Source of the DNA: Planctomycetota bacterium
GTDB lineage: Bacteria > Planctomycetota > UBA8108 > UBA1146 > JAKEFC01
Assembly (NCBI GenBank): GCA_022616235.1
Contig: JAKEFC010000141.1
Coordinates: 1 to 32,755 of the forward strand
Direction: 5' to 3'
Length of the DNA: 32,755 bases
Shown here: positions 1 through 8,763 of the stretch, in pieces
Layout: every line of letters starts with the position of its first letter
How positions within the stretch are numbered: position 1 is the stretch's first letter
Position numbers and translations under genes: made by a program
Notes under the pieces: model-generated
What the model was told of the DNA's origin: nothing
What the model saw: the letters and a program-made list of their open reading frames with translations, nothing else
Databases searched by the model: none

Positions 1-2
1 CC

Positions 3-863
3 TCTCGGATCGATGCTCCCCGGGGCTGCCGGCGCGGCTGGAACGGGCGCGCTGCAGGCAGAGCGGCCGCGATCATCGCGTGCCTGCTTGCCGCGGGGCT
101 AGCCCTCGATCTCTCGGGGGCCGCGCGCGCGGAGCCCCCGGTTTCCGATGAGGAGGCAGTCGCGCTCGTGAAGGGCGCGATCGTGGCCCTCGGCGGCGCG
201 GACGCGCAGGCGCGCGCGGCGAATTTCAAGGCGGAATATCAAGCGCGCGCCTTGCCCGAACAGCCGGGCCTCAGCGTCGCCTTCCAGTGGACTATCGTGA
301 AACGCGACGATGGCGCGATCCGCATCGAAAAACGCGTGATGGACGAGAGGGAGATCTTCGGCACGGATGGCAAAGACGCCTGGCGGGTGCCGCCGGGAAG
401 CGACGATGCCGAGGCGGCGCCCGAGGTGCTGAAGCGTGTCCTCGAGCTGGAGGAGCTGCAGCAGTCGATACTCTTTCGCTACAAGGAGCGAGGCTTCATC
501 GCGCGGATGGCGCGCGCGGAAGCGGCGGCTCCCGCCGGGCTGAAGAAGGTCAGCTTCCAGCGGGAGGAATACGCGGCGCGCGCCGATGCGGAAAAGCCCG
601 GCGACGTGATCGACTTCTATTTCGACCCGAAGTCGTTCCTCCCGGCGCGCTCTGTGCTCCTCGTGCCCGATCCTGCCGGGGGCCGCCCGTACCGCATGAC
701 GACCCACTACCACGACTACGAGGCGGTGGATGGCGTGCCGATTCCGAGGCGGCTCTTGATCTATCGCGGCGAGCAGTTGATTCAGGAAGCGAAGATGACG
801 AGCGTCGAGATCGGGAAGCGCCAGCCGGACTCGCTCTTCAAAAAGCCGATCGCGAAGAACTGA
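3..863 (+). CDS. LolA-like periplasmic protein (5' end outside window)
   Basis: The reading frame is open from the left window edge, so the true start lies upstream. Near the edge it encodes a Sec signal peptide: a hydrophobic AAAIIACLLAAGLAL core followed by GAARA, with likely cleavage before EPPVSD. The mature part (about 230 residues) is beta-rich. Its C-terminal half has the pattern of outer-membrane lipoprotein-sorting (LolA/LolB-type) proteins: a DFYFDPKSFLPAR strand, then HYHDYEAVDGVPIPRR, and a terminal DSLFKKP. Such proteins bind acyl chains or lipoproteins in the periplasm, but many members have unknown roles, so only the fold-level call is made. A GTG at 168 is an internal Val codon: starting there would remove the signal peptide. 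The gene is followed by a long non-coding gap. Confidence 0.6.
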   Translation, partial: SRIDAPRGCRRGWNGRAAGRAAAIIACLLAAGLALDLSGAARAEPPVSDEEAVALVKGAIVALGGADAQARAANFKAEYQARALPEQPGLSVAFQWTIVKRDDGAIRIEKRVMDEREIFGTDGKDAWRVPPGSDDAEAAPEVLKRVLELEELQQSILFRYKERGFIARMARAEAAAPAGLKKVSFQREEYAARADAEKPGDVIDFYFDPKSFLPARSVLLVPDPAGGRPYRMTTHYHDYEAVDGVPIPRRLLIYRGEQLIQEAKMTSVEIGKRQPDSLFKKPIAKN

Positions 864-1193
864 CGGCGAGGACGCCCCCGAAGGAAGCCTCGCGCACAAG
901 AACGATGCCGTGCATCTCCCAGGATCCTTCCGCCGCGCCGCCGCGAGTGCGTATTGTCTTCGCTTCCTTGGCGGACAAGAGCACCGTCGGCCGCACGCCG
1001 GCCTCCCTTCCGCCTGCCCTTGGAGTGACAAACGATCTAGCGAGGAGGTGAGTATCAATTCGAAAGGGAACACGCAGGTGCCGCTCGCTCTCCCGCCTCT
1101 CGGCCGGCGACAGTTGCCCCTTGCCGGCGTCCGGATTCGAGCATAAAGCTGCGGGCCGAGGCGTTACCCTTGCCAGGAGGACAGGAGGATTCG
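864..1193. other. Intergenic region, no convincing gene
   Basis: About 330 bases between two plus-strand genes. Short reading frames here give Arg/Pro/Ala-rich products without a believable start. A weak promoter-like pair (TTGCCG at 1121-1126 with CATAAA at 1142-1147, spacing 15, or TAAAGC at 1144-1149, spacing 17) precedes the next gene. A purine-rich GAGGAGG near 1041 is not followed by a usable start codon. No tRNA, clear hairpin terminator or repeat was seen. Confidence 0.4.
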
Positions 1194-2798
1194 ATGGTCA
1201 TCGCGCCGCCACATCTCACGTTCGGTCTGATTGCAGCGTTCGCGCTCCCCTATGCCGGCATTGCGCGCGCGGAGGAGCTGCGATTGCCGTCCTGGGGGCA
1301 AAAGAAAGAATTGAAGGCGCGCCAGGTCTTCGCGCTTCAGAATGTCGAGGCTTCGAGTACCGATCACATTGCGGACTACCCTACGGAGCCGCGGGGGCTT
1401 GCGGAGCTTCCACCCCATGTGCAGCACGAGGCGGGCAAACTTTCGCTCTATGCGGACTACGACGATCGCTTGCAGGGCCGCATCGTGGTCCACGTGATCA
1501 ACGCCACGGAGCGGGATCAGTCGCTTCCCAACCAGGATATGGATCCATTCCTGAAGCTCTTCGCGCGCAATGACCAGGGGGATTGGGTGCGCGCACAGTC
1601 GCACAGGTACAGTTGGTGCGGAAACAGCTACTTTCAGGATTTCCAACTACCATCGGGAACATTTCGGAGCATTCTTGGTTGGATTCCACAAGCCGGCAAG
1701 CTGCGCTCGGTACGATATCAAATCGAGGGCAACGTCGGGATCATGTCGAACGAGGGGCAGCTTCCCATCGACGACTCGGAAATCGAGCGCGCTCGCTTCG
1801 ACGAGATGGCAATCCAGAGCGGCGACATCGAGTTCGTTCGCGCGCTGCTCCTGGAGCAGCCGCCGAACGTTGAAGGAGAAGAACTGGCGCGAATCCGGGA
1901 ATGCGCCGTGAGCCGCCTCTTGGATCTGCCCGTAGAAGAAATGCGATCCCTACTGGAACGGTACTGGGAGGAAGGCGAGCCGTCGCTGACCGAGATGCCG
2001 TACCTATTCGGAGCCTTCGAACGCATCGACCCGTCGCTCGCGGTGAAGCAGATCCTGGCGGCGCTCGATGGCGCCAACGAGCGATTGCGGTATCAGGTGC
2101 TTCGCTTCATACCCTTCGCGGATGATCCGCGGCTCCCCGGTTCCTCGGAGATTTGGGAGCGAGCGCGATCACTCGCGACCGATCCTGCGGCAGAGGTTCC
2201 GATGTCGTTGTACGAAAGGCTCCTCCCCGAAGACGGCGGATTGAACATGCTGCTGGACATCGCGGGGAACGACCGCCTTGACCCGACGAAACGCCGGATG
2301 GCGCAATATGCGATCGAGGCGCGCCGAGCGGCAATGACAAAGAGCCCGATCGCCCTGACGATTCAGACACCGAGAATCGACACGGTCGAAGGGCTGCCGC
2401 GACCCGGGGACCTCCGGGTCACCATCACGAACCGGAGTGAAGCACCGATCGAGTTTCGCTACCGGGACGCGCGCGATTTCGTTGGGGTCTATCTGCGGAT
2501 CGAGTCGCCGGAACACGATCGCCTGCTGCTGCCCGTCGAGCGCAACCTCGACGGCAAGACCGAGAAAAAGACCGTCGAGGTAGTACTGAAGAGCGGCGAG
2601 TGCCACTCTATCGACCTGCGCCTCTACGAACTCTTCGACATTGCTCCGTGGACGAACGCGATACAGGTGAACGCGTGGTTGTCCGCGCGAGTCAAACTCC
2701 CCGGCATCTACTACGCGCTAATCAGCGAACCGGTTTCGATACGCCTCGGACGCTCTGACTCGAAGGCCCCTGCGGGACAGGGGACGCCCGGCGGTTGA
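1194..2798 (+). CDS. Secreted protein of unknown function (helical middle, beta C-terminus)
   Basis: The ATG at 1194 is preceded by a strong Shine-Dalgarno (AGGAGG, 5-base spacing), giving 534 residues. Residues 1-24 form a signal peptide (hydrophobic LTFGLIAAFALPYAG, then IARA), so the protein is exported. Residues about 40-190 are beta-rich. Residues about 200-390 are strongly helical with Leu-rich segments such as MRSLLERYWEEG and SLAVKQILAAL, reminiscent of HEAT-like solenoids but without a clean repeat. Residues about 400-530 look like an immunoglobulin-like beta domain (LRVTITNRSEAPIEFRY). I do not recognise the family. A role in binding at the cell surface or periplasm is inference from the architecture only. 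It converges on the minus-strand lipoprotein gene, 36 bases away. Confidence 0.7.
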   Translation: MVIAPPHLTFGLIAAFALPYAGIARAEELRLPSWGQKKELKARQVFALQNVEASSTDHIADYPTEPRGLAELPPHVQHEAGKLSLYADYDDRLQGRIVVHVINATERDQSLPNQDMDPFLKLFARNDQGDWVRAQSHRYSWCGNSYFQDFQLPSGTFRSILGWIPQAGKLRSVRYQIEGNVGIMSNEGQLPIDDSEIERARFDEMAIQSGDIEFVRALLLEQPPNVEGEELARIRECAVSRLLDLPVEEMRSLLERYWEEGEPSLTEMPYLFGAFERIDPSLAVKQILAALDGANERLRYQVLRFIPFADDPRLPGSSEIWERARSLATDPAAEVPMSLYERLLPEDGGLNMLLDIAGNDRLDPTKRRMAQYAIEARRAAMTKSPIALTIQTPRIDTVEGLPRPGDLRVTITNRSEAPIEFRYRDARDFVGVYLRIESPEHDRLLLPVERNLDGKTEKKTVEVVLKSGECHSIDLRLYELFDIAPWTNAIQVNAWLSARVKLPGIYYALISEPVSIRLGRSDSKAPAGQGTPGG

Positions 2799-2834
2799 GG
2801 CGCTAAGGCGGACTGGCGCCGCCCGCAAGCGCGC

Positions 2835-3929
2835 CTATTCCCCTTCCGCGCCTTCCTTCTCCTTCGCGCCCGCGGGCGTCACTTGCGGGTTGATCGTCGG
2901 AATCTCGACCGTGCCGCGCTTGGTCTCGGGTTGCCGCGACTGCATTTCGTCGGCGGCGACGCGTGTTTCCCGCTTGTGCGCCAAGGTGCGATGTTCGGAG
3001 GGAATTCCCTGGGCGTCCTCCCAGACCCACGTCCAGCCCGTAATGACTCGGATCCGATACCCTTCTTCCGAATCGAGCGCCAGGTAACTCTCCCGGCGCA
3101 GTATGTCGCCGAGCGCGCGGTCCGCGATGTGGTAGTAGCAGAGGCGGTCGCGATTGTCGGCGCCGAGTCCCGGGTACTCGCCTTTCGCTTGCACGACGCG
3201 CTCGTCCGTGAGCGCGGCGAGGAGATACGGCACCGCGGGGTAGCCGACCGCGACGATATCCCTTTGGATGTCATTGAAGCTGCGCCTCCCATTCGGATCG
3301 TTCAGCTCATCGAGCAATGCGATGACCCTCGCGTCCCCGAGCAACTTCGTGCGCATGAGCTTGATCGTGGCGCTCGAAGCCACTAGGCGCCGAATGTCGC
3401 GCTCCGCAAGCTCGCCGTCGGTACGGCCGTACCTCTCGCGCGGCACCTCGATCGTCTCTGTGCGCCCCGCCGCCCCGGAAGCGAGCGTCGTGTCGGTAAC
3501 CGTCGCGCTCATCTCGCCCTCGTATTGGAATTCCAGATGCGTTTCCTGGCCGAGGACTCGGAATTTGAGGTCCTGGAAAAACGTCGAAGTATTCTTCCCT
3601 TCGATGAGGAAGCGCGCTTGGGAAGGATCGGCGACCGGCGTGTAGCCATGGAGCACGAGCGCACGAGTCACCAATTGCGTGGCGACGTTTTGCTCCGTGG
3701 GTTCGCCGTCGAGCGTCTCTTCGATCGCCACGTGTACGGTACCGCGCTGGAGGGGCGCATTCCCGCTCGGCGCCGTCGATGCCGACCCGCCCGTGCAACT
3801 ACACGCGGCTCCGGCAAGGGCCGCGATCGCGAGGCCGAGGACGATAGCGCTCAGTTGGTGGCGTATGCCTTTGGGGCCGAGGAACGCCACGAGCCACCCG
3901 CACGCGCCGTTCGACTTCCGACGATCCAT
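2835..3929 (-). CDS. Predicted lipoprotein of unknown function
   Basis: 364 residues from the ATG at 3929, which has a modest GGTGA ribosome site 4-5 bases upstream. A basic N-terminus, a hydrophobic stretch (IVLGLAIAALAGAAC) and Cys43 form a type II (lipoprotein) signal, followed by a flexible Ser/Gly/Ala linker. Residues about 60-180 are predicted alpha/beta (VHVAIEETL, RFLIEGKNTS, THLEFQYEGEM). A single HEAT-like segment lies around AVPYLLAALTDERV. The C-terminus is charged (AKEKEGAEGE). No enzymatic motif was recognised. The neighbours (a secreted protein and dapF) do not indicate a pathway. The gene diverges from dapF across about 230 bases in which I see no strong promoter. Confidence 0.65.
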   Translation of the reverse strand: MDRRKSNGACGWLVAFLGPKGIRHQLSAIVLGLAIAALAGAACSCTGGSASTAPSGNAPLQRGTVHVAIEETLDGEPTEQNVATQLVTRALVLHGYTPVADPSQARFLIEGKNTSTFFQDLKFRVLGQETHLEFQYEGEMSATVTDTTLASGAAGRTETIEVPRERYGRTDGELAERDIRRLVASSATIKLMRTKLLGDARVIALLDELNDPNGRRSFNDIQRDIVAVGYPAVPYLLAALTDERVVQAKGEYPGLGADNRDRLCYYHIADRALGDILRRESYLALDSEEGYRIRVITGWTWVWEDAQGIPSEHRTLAHKRETRVAADEMQSRQPETKRGTVEIPTINPQVTPAGAKEKEGAEGE

Positions 3930-4159
3930 CGAATCACCATCCTCGTGTAGTCATTCTCTTCGGGCGCCCGCGCATCGGTGCGCGCTTGCCGGCCGGCAAC
4001 GCCCCATCGCTGGGGTCCACGCCGGCTGCCGAAGGCGGGTGCCAAATGTCGCGAAATTCGGTAGAACAACGTTTCCGCGCCGGGTCACTGGACGCGCTCC
4101 GGAGCGGAAACCCGCACCACGGAGCGGATACCTTACACCGTGGCTCGGAAGGAAACGCC

Positions 4160-5038
4160 TTGCTCGATCCCAAGCTTGCTGCCGGCAGTTCCGACCAGGA
4201 CGCCGAAACTGCCGTGCCATTCGTCAAGATGCACGGGCTCGGCAATGACTATATTTATATCGACGAACGGCAAACCCGGATAGACAGCCCTTCTCGTTGG
4301 GCACGCATCCTCTCCGATCGCCACCGGGGGATCGGCGGCGATGGAGTCATACTCCTGCGCCGCGATCGCGAATTTCCGTGCCGGATGGAGATGTACAACG
4401 CGGACGGAAGTCGCGCGGAGATGTGCGGTAACGGCATCCGCTGCGTAGCCGTGCTCGCCTGGGAGCGGGGCTATTCTCCCAGCCCCGCGTTTGCGATCGG
4501 GACCGACGCCGGGGCGCGCGCCGTCGAGGTGCTGCCCCCCTTCCGCCCACCCCACCGCGTTAGGGTTTCCATGGGAATTCCGCACTTCGAAGCCGAGGTC
4601 GAGACGGTCGATGCCGGGGGCCGCACGTTTCGTGGGAGCATTCTCTCCGTCGGCAATCCGCACTTCGTGATTCCGCTGGAGGAGCCGCCCGCCGAGTTCC
4701 CCGTAGAGCGCTTCGGCCCGCTGCTCGAATCCCACTCGCGATTCCCGAAGCGCACCAACGTCGAGTTCGTGCGCGCGCGGAACGCGCGCGAGATCGAATT
4801 CAGGGTCTGGGAGCGCGGGAGCGGCGAGACGCGGGCGTGCGGCACCGGGGCGACCGCCGCGGTTGCCGCGCTCCATCGGCGCGGATTGATCGCGAGCAAG
4901 GTCGCGGTCCACTTATTGGGGGGCGACCTCGAGATCGAGATCGGCGATAGGGGAGAAGCATTCATGACCGGGCCCGCCGAGGAGGCGTACCGCGGAACCT
5001 TCGCACGTTCGGTGGTCCGAGAACAAGCCGGGACTTAA
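4160..5038 (+). CDS. dapF: Diaminopimelate epimerase
   Basis: DapF interconverts LL- and meso-diaminopimelate in lysine and peptidoglycan synthesis, a cofactor-free two-cysteine racemase in the cytoplasm. The hallmark N-terminus FVKMHGLGNDY is present, as is the first catalytic cysteine in MCGNGIRC (Cys89), the second in GETRACGTGA (Cys227), and the substrate-loop motif GNPHFV. Start choice: the TTG at 4160 has an AAGGA ribosome site 6 bases upstream and gives 292 residues. The GTG at 4214 gives 274 residues, the family's usual length, with the canonical MPFVKMHG start but no good ribosome site. The gene stands alone on the plus strand. All key residues are intact, so an active enzyme is expected. 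Confidence 0.95.
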   Translation: MLDPKLAAGSSDQDAETAVPFVKMHGLGNDYIYIDERQTRIDSPSRWARILSDRHRGIGGDGVILLRRDREFPCRMEMYNADGSRAEMCGNGIRCVAVLAWERGYSPSPAFAIGTDAGARAVEVLPPFRPPHRVRVSMGIPHFEAEVETVDAGGRTFRGSILSVGNPHFVIPLEEPPAEFPVERFGPLLESHSRFPKRTNVEFVRARNAREIEFRVWERGSGETRACGTGATAAVAALHRRGLIASKVAVHLLGGDLEIEIGDRGEAFMTGPAEEAYRGTFARSVVREQAGT

Positions 5039-5118
5039 CGCGAGCCGCTCGTTCGCGGGCCACGCAGTGCCGCTCGCGTCGCTCGCACTCTCGGCGACGC
5101 GGGACGACCGCCGAATCG

Positions 5119-5223
5119 CTACTTCCGCGCCTCGCGCTTCGCGCGCTTTTCGGCGCGCTTTTCTTCGAGGGTTTTCTTCGGCGGCTTCCGGTCTTGCTTC
5201 TGTTGCCGATGTTCCTTTGCCAT
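5119..5223 (-). CDS. Small Lys/Arg-rich protein, 34 residues
   Basis: A 34-codon frame starting at the ATG at 5223 encodes an extremely basic, charged protein beginning MAKEHRQQKQDRKPPKK and ending EKRAKREARK. It contains the KKTLEEKRAEKR pattern seen in tiny conserved basic proteins in several phyla. The composition differs from the Ala/Pro/Arg-rich noise of this G+C-rich DNA: it has many Lys, Gln and Glu codons, which supports real coding. There is no strong ribosome site upstream. In-frame starts further upstream would add an unrelated-looking sequence. The role is unknown; nucleic-acid or ribosome association would be a guess from charge. Confidence 0.45.
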   Translation of the reverse strand: MAKEHRQQKQDRKPPKKTLEEKRAEKRAKREARK

Positions 5224-5420
5224 GGCGCGAAGTTTAGCGCGGCCGTTGCGCGCAGTCCATACCCGTAGCTCGCCTAGCCGCGAAGCACTAATCGGAGGCT
5301 CAGGCCGTCTCCCGCTGCGCATTTTTTTCGTCCCGAATGAAACTTCCGCCGCACGTTCCCGTATCTAGATCGCCATCGGGTGCAAGGGCCCCTGGCTCGC
5401 AAGGAAAGGAAGCGGCAACG

Positions 5421-6134
5421 ATGCTGTATTGGCCAAAGTTCGGGATTCTCATCGGAGCGATGGCGATCACGGCGGGTTGCATCGCGATCGTTCACGAAGA
5501 GCCCGCGCCGCGCGAGCGCCGCGGCGGAGATTCGCCGGTATCCGATCGCACGATCGCGAGCTACTTCGAGTTGGCGCCGGAGCTGAAGGTGCCTGCCCGC
5601 ATCGCGGTCGTCGAATTCGGCACCACGGAATTCACGCGCCTCTTCGCCCTCCCGGCCGGAGCCGCCCCCGACGCGCCCGACCCGCTCCTCCCGGGAGAGA
5701 CGGTCGCCACCGTGATGCCATTCACCGGCTCTTCCTTGCTCGGGGACGACTTCGGCGAAGCGAACCTCCGGCTCGCCGCCGCGCGCGCCCAAGCGGATGT
5801 GCTCGTGCTCGTGGACTATCGCTATCGAAACTCGATCCAGAAGTCGGTCTTCTCCATCCTGAACTACATCCTGATCGGAGCCGTGATCCCGACGGAAGTC
5901 GCGCACACGGAGGTCGCCGGGCGCGCCACGATCGTGGATGTCCGGAACGGCCTCATCTGCGGAATCTCGGAGGCGCGCGCTCGGAGTCCCGATCGGCTCT
6001 GCACGGCGCTGAAGACTCGTACCGTGCTCGAGCGCGACCGCGGCCCCTGCAACGAGGAGCTTTATCGCGTGCTCGCGGCGCGCGCCATCGACCAGATCCG
6101 CCTCGCCCACGCGAGCGCGAAGCCGCCGAAGTGA
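5421..6134 (+). CDS. Predicted lipoprotein, first of a paralogous pair
   Basis: 237 residues from the ATG at 5421, with an AGGAAG ribosome site 8 bases upstream. The N-terminus has a hydrophobic segment ending in AITAGC, a lipobox with Cys20. The rest contains a predicted beta-alpha core: KVPARIAVVEFGTTEF, then an alanine-rich helix and ADVLVLVDYRYR, then a hydrophobic stretch (VFSILNYILIGAVIPTEV) and RATIVDVRNGLI. The same order (IA-V-E strand, AD-LVLV-Y strand, VDxRxGxI strand) occurs in the next gene, so the two are diverged tandem paralogues. I do not recognise the family. The stop overlaps the next start (GTGA), indicating translational coupling. Confidence 0.7.
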   Translation: MLYWPKFGILIGAMAITAGCIAIVHEEPAPRERRGGDSPVSDRTIASYFELAPELKVPARIAVVEFGTTEFTRLFALPAGAAPDAPDPLLPGETVATVMPFTGSSLLGDDFGEANLRLAAARAQADVLVLVDYRYRNSIQKSVFSILNYILIGAVIPTEVAHTEVAGRATIVDVRNGLICGISEARARSPDRLCTALKTRTVLERDRGPCNEELYRVLAARAIDQIRLAHASAKPPK

Positions 6135-7054
6135 CGCCGGCGCGAAGCGGCGCCGCGTCGCTCTCCGGCTGGCGACGCCCCGCGCTCCTCGCCTGCGCGG
6201 CGCTCGCCGTGGGGTGCGCCGCGGTCGCGAAGGATTATTCCGCGGCCTTCGGCACGAGCTTCGGGCTCGCCGCCGCCGCGCGAAAGAAGGAATCCGCGCG
6301 GGAAGAAGCCGGCCGGCTGCTCGCCAGCGCGGGACAGCGCGCAGGAACGGATCTGAGCGGGGACCGGCTCCAAGAACTGGCGACCTCGAACCGCTTGCTG
6401 GGAGTCCTACGCGGGCTTCCGGCGGACCAGCTCCGCGAGCTGGCGGCGCTCGCGGGCATCCCCGCCGCGCTACAGGAAGGCACCGCGCTCGCCGAGCGCA
6501 CCGCGCTCGGATTGCAGCTCCTCTTCGCGCCGAAGCCGCAAGCGAAGCTGCCCGCATCCATCGCGTTCGTGGAAGCGAACACGGGAGTGTGGACGCGCCT
6601 CATGCTCGCCGGCGCGGGGGCGGAGGCGCCGGCAACGCCACCCGCGCCGCCCGCGCCGCCGCTCATCCGATCGTGGAGCAACGCGACCGAGGGTGCCGCC
6701 GGCGCGGAAAGCGATCTCGACCGCTTGCGCGCGATCGCGGCCAGGCTACGCGCCGACCTCCTCGTGCTCGTCGAATATGACTGGTCGATCGAGCCTTGGA
6801 AGGACGCCGAACGCTACTTGATCTTCTTCCGCAAGCAGCGCATTCAGTCCAAAGTGCAGGCCAGCGTCGTGGACACGCGGACGGGGATCATCCTCGGAGT
6901 GTTCGAGGCTTACGCCTCCGACGCGCCGGCTCCGGCGCTCTTTCGGAGCGCTACGGTGGCCGCGGATGGCGCGCTCGCGGAGCAACGGTCGCGCTTGGCG
7001 AGCGACTTGTGGCTCCGCCTCCGCGACGTACTTGCGACCCTGCCGGCGAGCTAG
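6131..7054 (+). CDS. Predicted lipoprotein, second of a paralogous pair
   Basis: 307 residues starting at the GTG at 6131, which overlaps the previous stop as GTGA. The N-terminal hydrophobic segment LLACAALAVGCAAV ends in a lipobox-like AVGC. A helical, Ala/Leu-rich insert (residues about 40-135, including LRGLPADQLRELAALAG) is absent from the first paralogue. The C-terminal part repeats its core: KLPASIAFVEANTGVWTRL, ADLLVLVEYDWS, then ASVVDTRTGIILGVFEAYAS. A Pro/Ala-rich linker sits between the strands. Co-translation suggests the pair work together at the membrane; function is unknown. The gene ends 21 bases from the end of the convergent purM. Confidence 0.68.
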   Translation: MTPARSGAASLSGWRRPALLACAALAVGCAAVAKDYSAAFGTSFGLAAAARKKESAREEAGRLLASAGQRAGTDLSGDRLQELATSNRLLGVLRGLPADQLRELAALAGIPAALQEGTALAERTALGLQLLFAPKPQAKLPASIAFVEANTGVWTRLMLAGAGAEAPATPPAPPAPPLIRSWSNATEGAAGAESDLDRLRAIAARLRADLLVLVEYDWSIEPWKDAERYLIFFRKQRIQSKVQASVVDTRTGIILGVFEAYASDAPAPALFRSATVAADGALAEQRSRLASDLWLRLRDVLATLPAS

Positions 7055-7075
7055 CGCGAATGGCGCCGCGGCCGC

Positions 7076-8152
7076 TCACTCCAGCGTGACGCGCCGCGGG
7101 CCGCGCACGACTTCGCCGATCACGCCGGCCTTTTCGCCGGCCGCCGCCAGGTCGGCGCAGATCGCCTTCGCGAAGCGGGCGGCGACAATCAAGACGACGC
7201 CGATGCCGTTGTTGAATACGCGATCCATCTCGTCGGGCGCCACGTTCCCCTCGCGCTGGATCATGCGAAAGACCGCCGGGACCTCCCAGGCGCGGCGCTC
7301 GATGCGGGCCGCGCACCCATCCGGCAGCGCGCGCGGGACGTTGCCGACGAGCCCGCCGCCTGTGATGTGCGCGACGCCATGGATCGGCGAGCGCCCGCGG
7401 TAACGCGCGCCGAGGGACTGCATCGCGTGCGCGTAGATGCGAGTCGGTTCCAGCAGCTCTTCCCCCAGCGATCGTCCCAGCTCCGCAACCCGCGCCTTGA
7501 GCGCGCGCTTCGGCTTCCCGTCGACGAGCACCTTGCGCGCGAGCGAATAGCCGTTCGAGTGGAGCCCGCTGGAATGGACGCCGACCACGGCGTCTCCGAC
7601 CTGCACGCGGCGCCCGTCGATGATGCGCTTTCGATCCACGACTCCGACCGCGAACCCGGCGAGGTCCAATTCTCCCTTCTTGTAGAACCCGGGCATCTCG
7701 GCGGTCTCCCCGCCGAGCAGCGCGCACCCCGCCTGCCGGCACCCGGCGGCGATGCCGCGCACGACCTCTTCGAGCTGCGCCGGCGCGATCGCGCTGGTCG
7801 CGATGTAGTCGAGGAAGAAGAGCGGGATCGCCCCGCCCACGATCAAGTCGTTCACGCTCATCGCGACGAGATCGATCCCGATCGTGTCGAAGCGATTCAT
7901 CAGGAAGGCGATCTTGAGCTTGGTGCCGACGCCATCGGTCGTCGCGACCAGGACCGGATCCTGCATCTCCGCGGCGCGCACGTTGCCGCCGAAGAGGCGG
8001 TAGAAACCGCCGAACGCGCCGTGCGATTCGGGAAGCACCTGCGCCGTGTAGGTGCTCATCACCCAGCGCCGGATTCTCTCGACGACTTCGTCCCCCGCGT
8101 CGATATCCACGCCCGCATCGCGATAGCTGAGGCGCTTACGAACCCCCGCCAC
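7076..8152 (-). CDS. purM: Phosphoribosylformylglycinamidine cyclo-ligase (AIR synthetase)
   Basis: PurM catalyses the ATP-dependent closure of FGAM to AIR, step five of purine synthesis, in the cytoplasm. The sequence has the family landmarks in order: LSYRDAGVDIDAGDE at the N-terminus, HGAFGGFYRLF, TTDGVGTKLK, the DLVAMSVNDLIVGGA region, GGETAEMPGFY, SSGLHSNGYSLAR, HITGGGLVGNVPRALP and FNNGIGVV. The GTG at 8152 has a strong AGGAGG ribosome site 6 bases upstream and gives 358 residues, close to the usual 345 or so. A longer ATG start would add a Gly-rich unrelated leader. The start lies inside the 3' end of the upstream membrane-protein gene (17-base overlap), so the two are probably coupled. 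Confidence 0.95.
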   Translation of the reverse strand: MAGVRKRLSYRDAGVDIDAGDEVVERIRRWVMSTYTAQVLPESHGAFGGFYRLFGGNVRAAEMQDPVLVATTDGVGTKLKIAFLMNRFDTIGIDLVAMSVNDLIVGGAIPLFFLDYIATSAIAPAQLEEVVRGIAAGCRQAGCALLGGETAEMPGFYKKGELDLAGFAVGVVDRKRIIDGRRVQVGDAVVGVHSSGLHSNGYSLARKVLVDGKPKRALKARVAELGRSLGEELLEPTRIYAHAMQSLGARYRGRSPIHGVAHITGGGLVGNVPRALPDGCAARIERRAWEVPAVFRMIQREGNVAPDEMDRVFNNGIGVVLIVAARFAKAICADLAAAGEKAGVIGEVVRGPRRVTLE

Positions 8153-8660
8153 GAAGCTCCTCCTCCCGCCGCACTTCCCAGAGCCATTTATCATCGCGGT
8201 CGGCGGCGAGCAGGCGCCGCCGCTCCCCACGCGCGCTCCCCTTGCCGCCGGCCGCGCGCGCGAGAGCCCAGCGCATGAACAAGAGGTCGACGTCGCTCTC
8301 GTTCGCGCGGAGCCCCGCCTCCACCGCGACCGCCGCTTCCCCCGGCTTGTCGCGCAGGAAGCAGAACATCGCGGTCCGGTGCGCGCGGTCGCACACTTCC
8401 TGGAGCAGGCGCTGGCGCCCCGGCGCCGAGAGCGCGACGGTCCACGCCATCGATCCCAAGCTGGCCGTCGCGCCCAAGACGAGCCCGGTCCATCCGAGCA
8501 GCTCGGCGCGCTCGCTGATCCAGAGCGCGAAACCGATCAGGGCGAGGTTCCAAAGGTTCAGCCCGACGAATAGGAGCACGGAGCCGAGCACCGTGCGCCC
8601 GAGCAGGACGGCGCCCGCGCCGGGGATCACCGAAAAGATCACGAGCAGGAGCCGGAGCAA
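8136..8660 (-). CDS. Small membrane protein with helical tail, upstream of purM
   Basis: 174 residues from the TTG at 8660, chosen for the AAAGGAG ribosome site 6 bases upstream. Three hydrophobic segments (LLRLLLVIFSVIPGAGAVLL, VLLFVGLNLWNLALIGFALW, LVLGATASLGSMAWTVAL) form a membrane domain. A cytoplasmic, TPR-like helical tail of about 90 residues follows (AAVAVEAGLRANESDVDLLF). The end is charged then Gly-rich (EELRGGGS). The last codons contain purM's ribosome site and start. I do not recognise the family. The link to purM may be simple operon sharing rather than function. Confidence 0.6.
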   Translation of the reverse strand: MLRLLLVIFSVIPGAGAVLLGRTVLGSVLLFVGLNLWNLALIGFALWISERAELLGWTGLVLGATASLGSMAWTVALSAPGRQRLLQEVCDRAHRTAMFCFLRDKPGEAAVAVEAGLRANESDVDLLFMRWALARAAGGKGSARGERRRLLAADRDDKWLWEVRREEELRGGGS

Positions 8661-8763
8661 TCGCTTCTCCTTTCCGGCCGCCGAAGAGCGCGGATTATGC
8701 GCGGTTTTTCGGAATCGAACAGTGGGCAGCCGCGAAACCTGGCCGCCCTCTTCGCGCGCCTCG

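Noticed and set aside
1035-1055. GAGGAGG ribosome-site-like sequence suggesting a small gene
   Set aside because: No start codon at suitable distance; the frames downstream are short and unconvincing.
5290-5329. Plus-strand terminator ending in seven T residues after dapF
   Set aside because: The possible stems (GCGAAGC/GCTGCGC with a mismatch, GGAG/CTCC) are separated by an uneven 7-base bulge and the inner stem is far from the T tract, so it is weak; it is also 280 bases past dapF.
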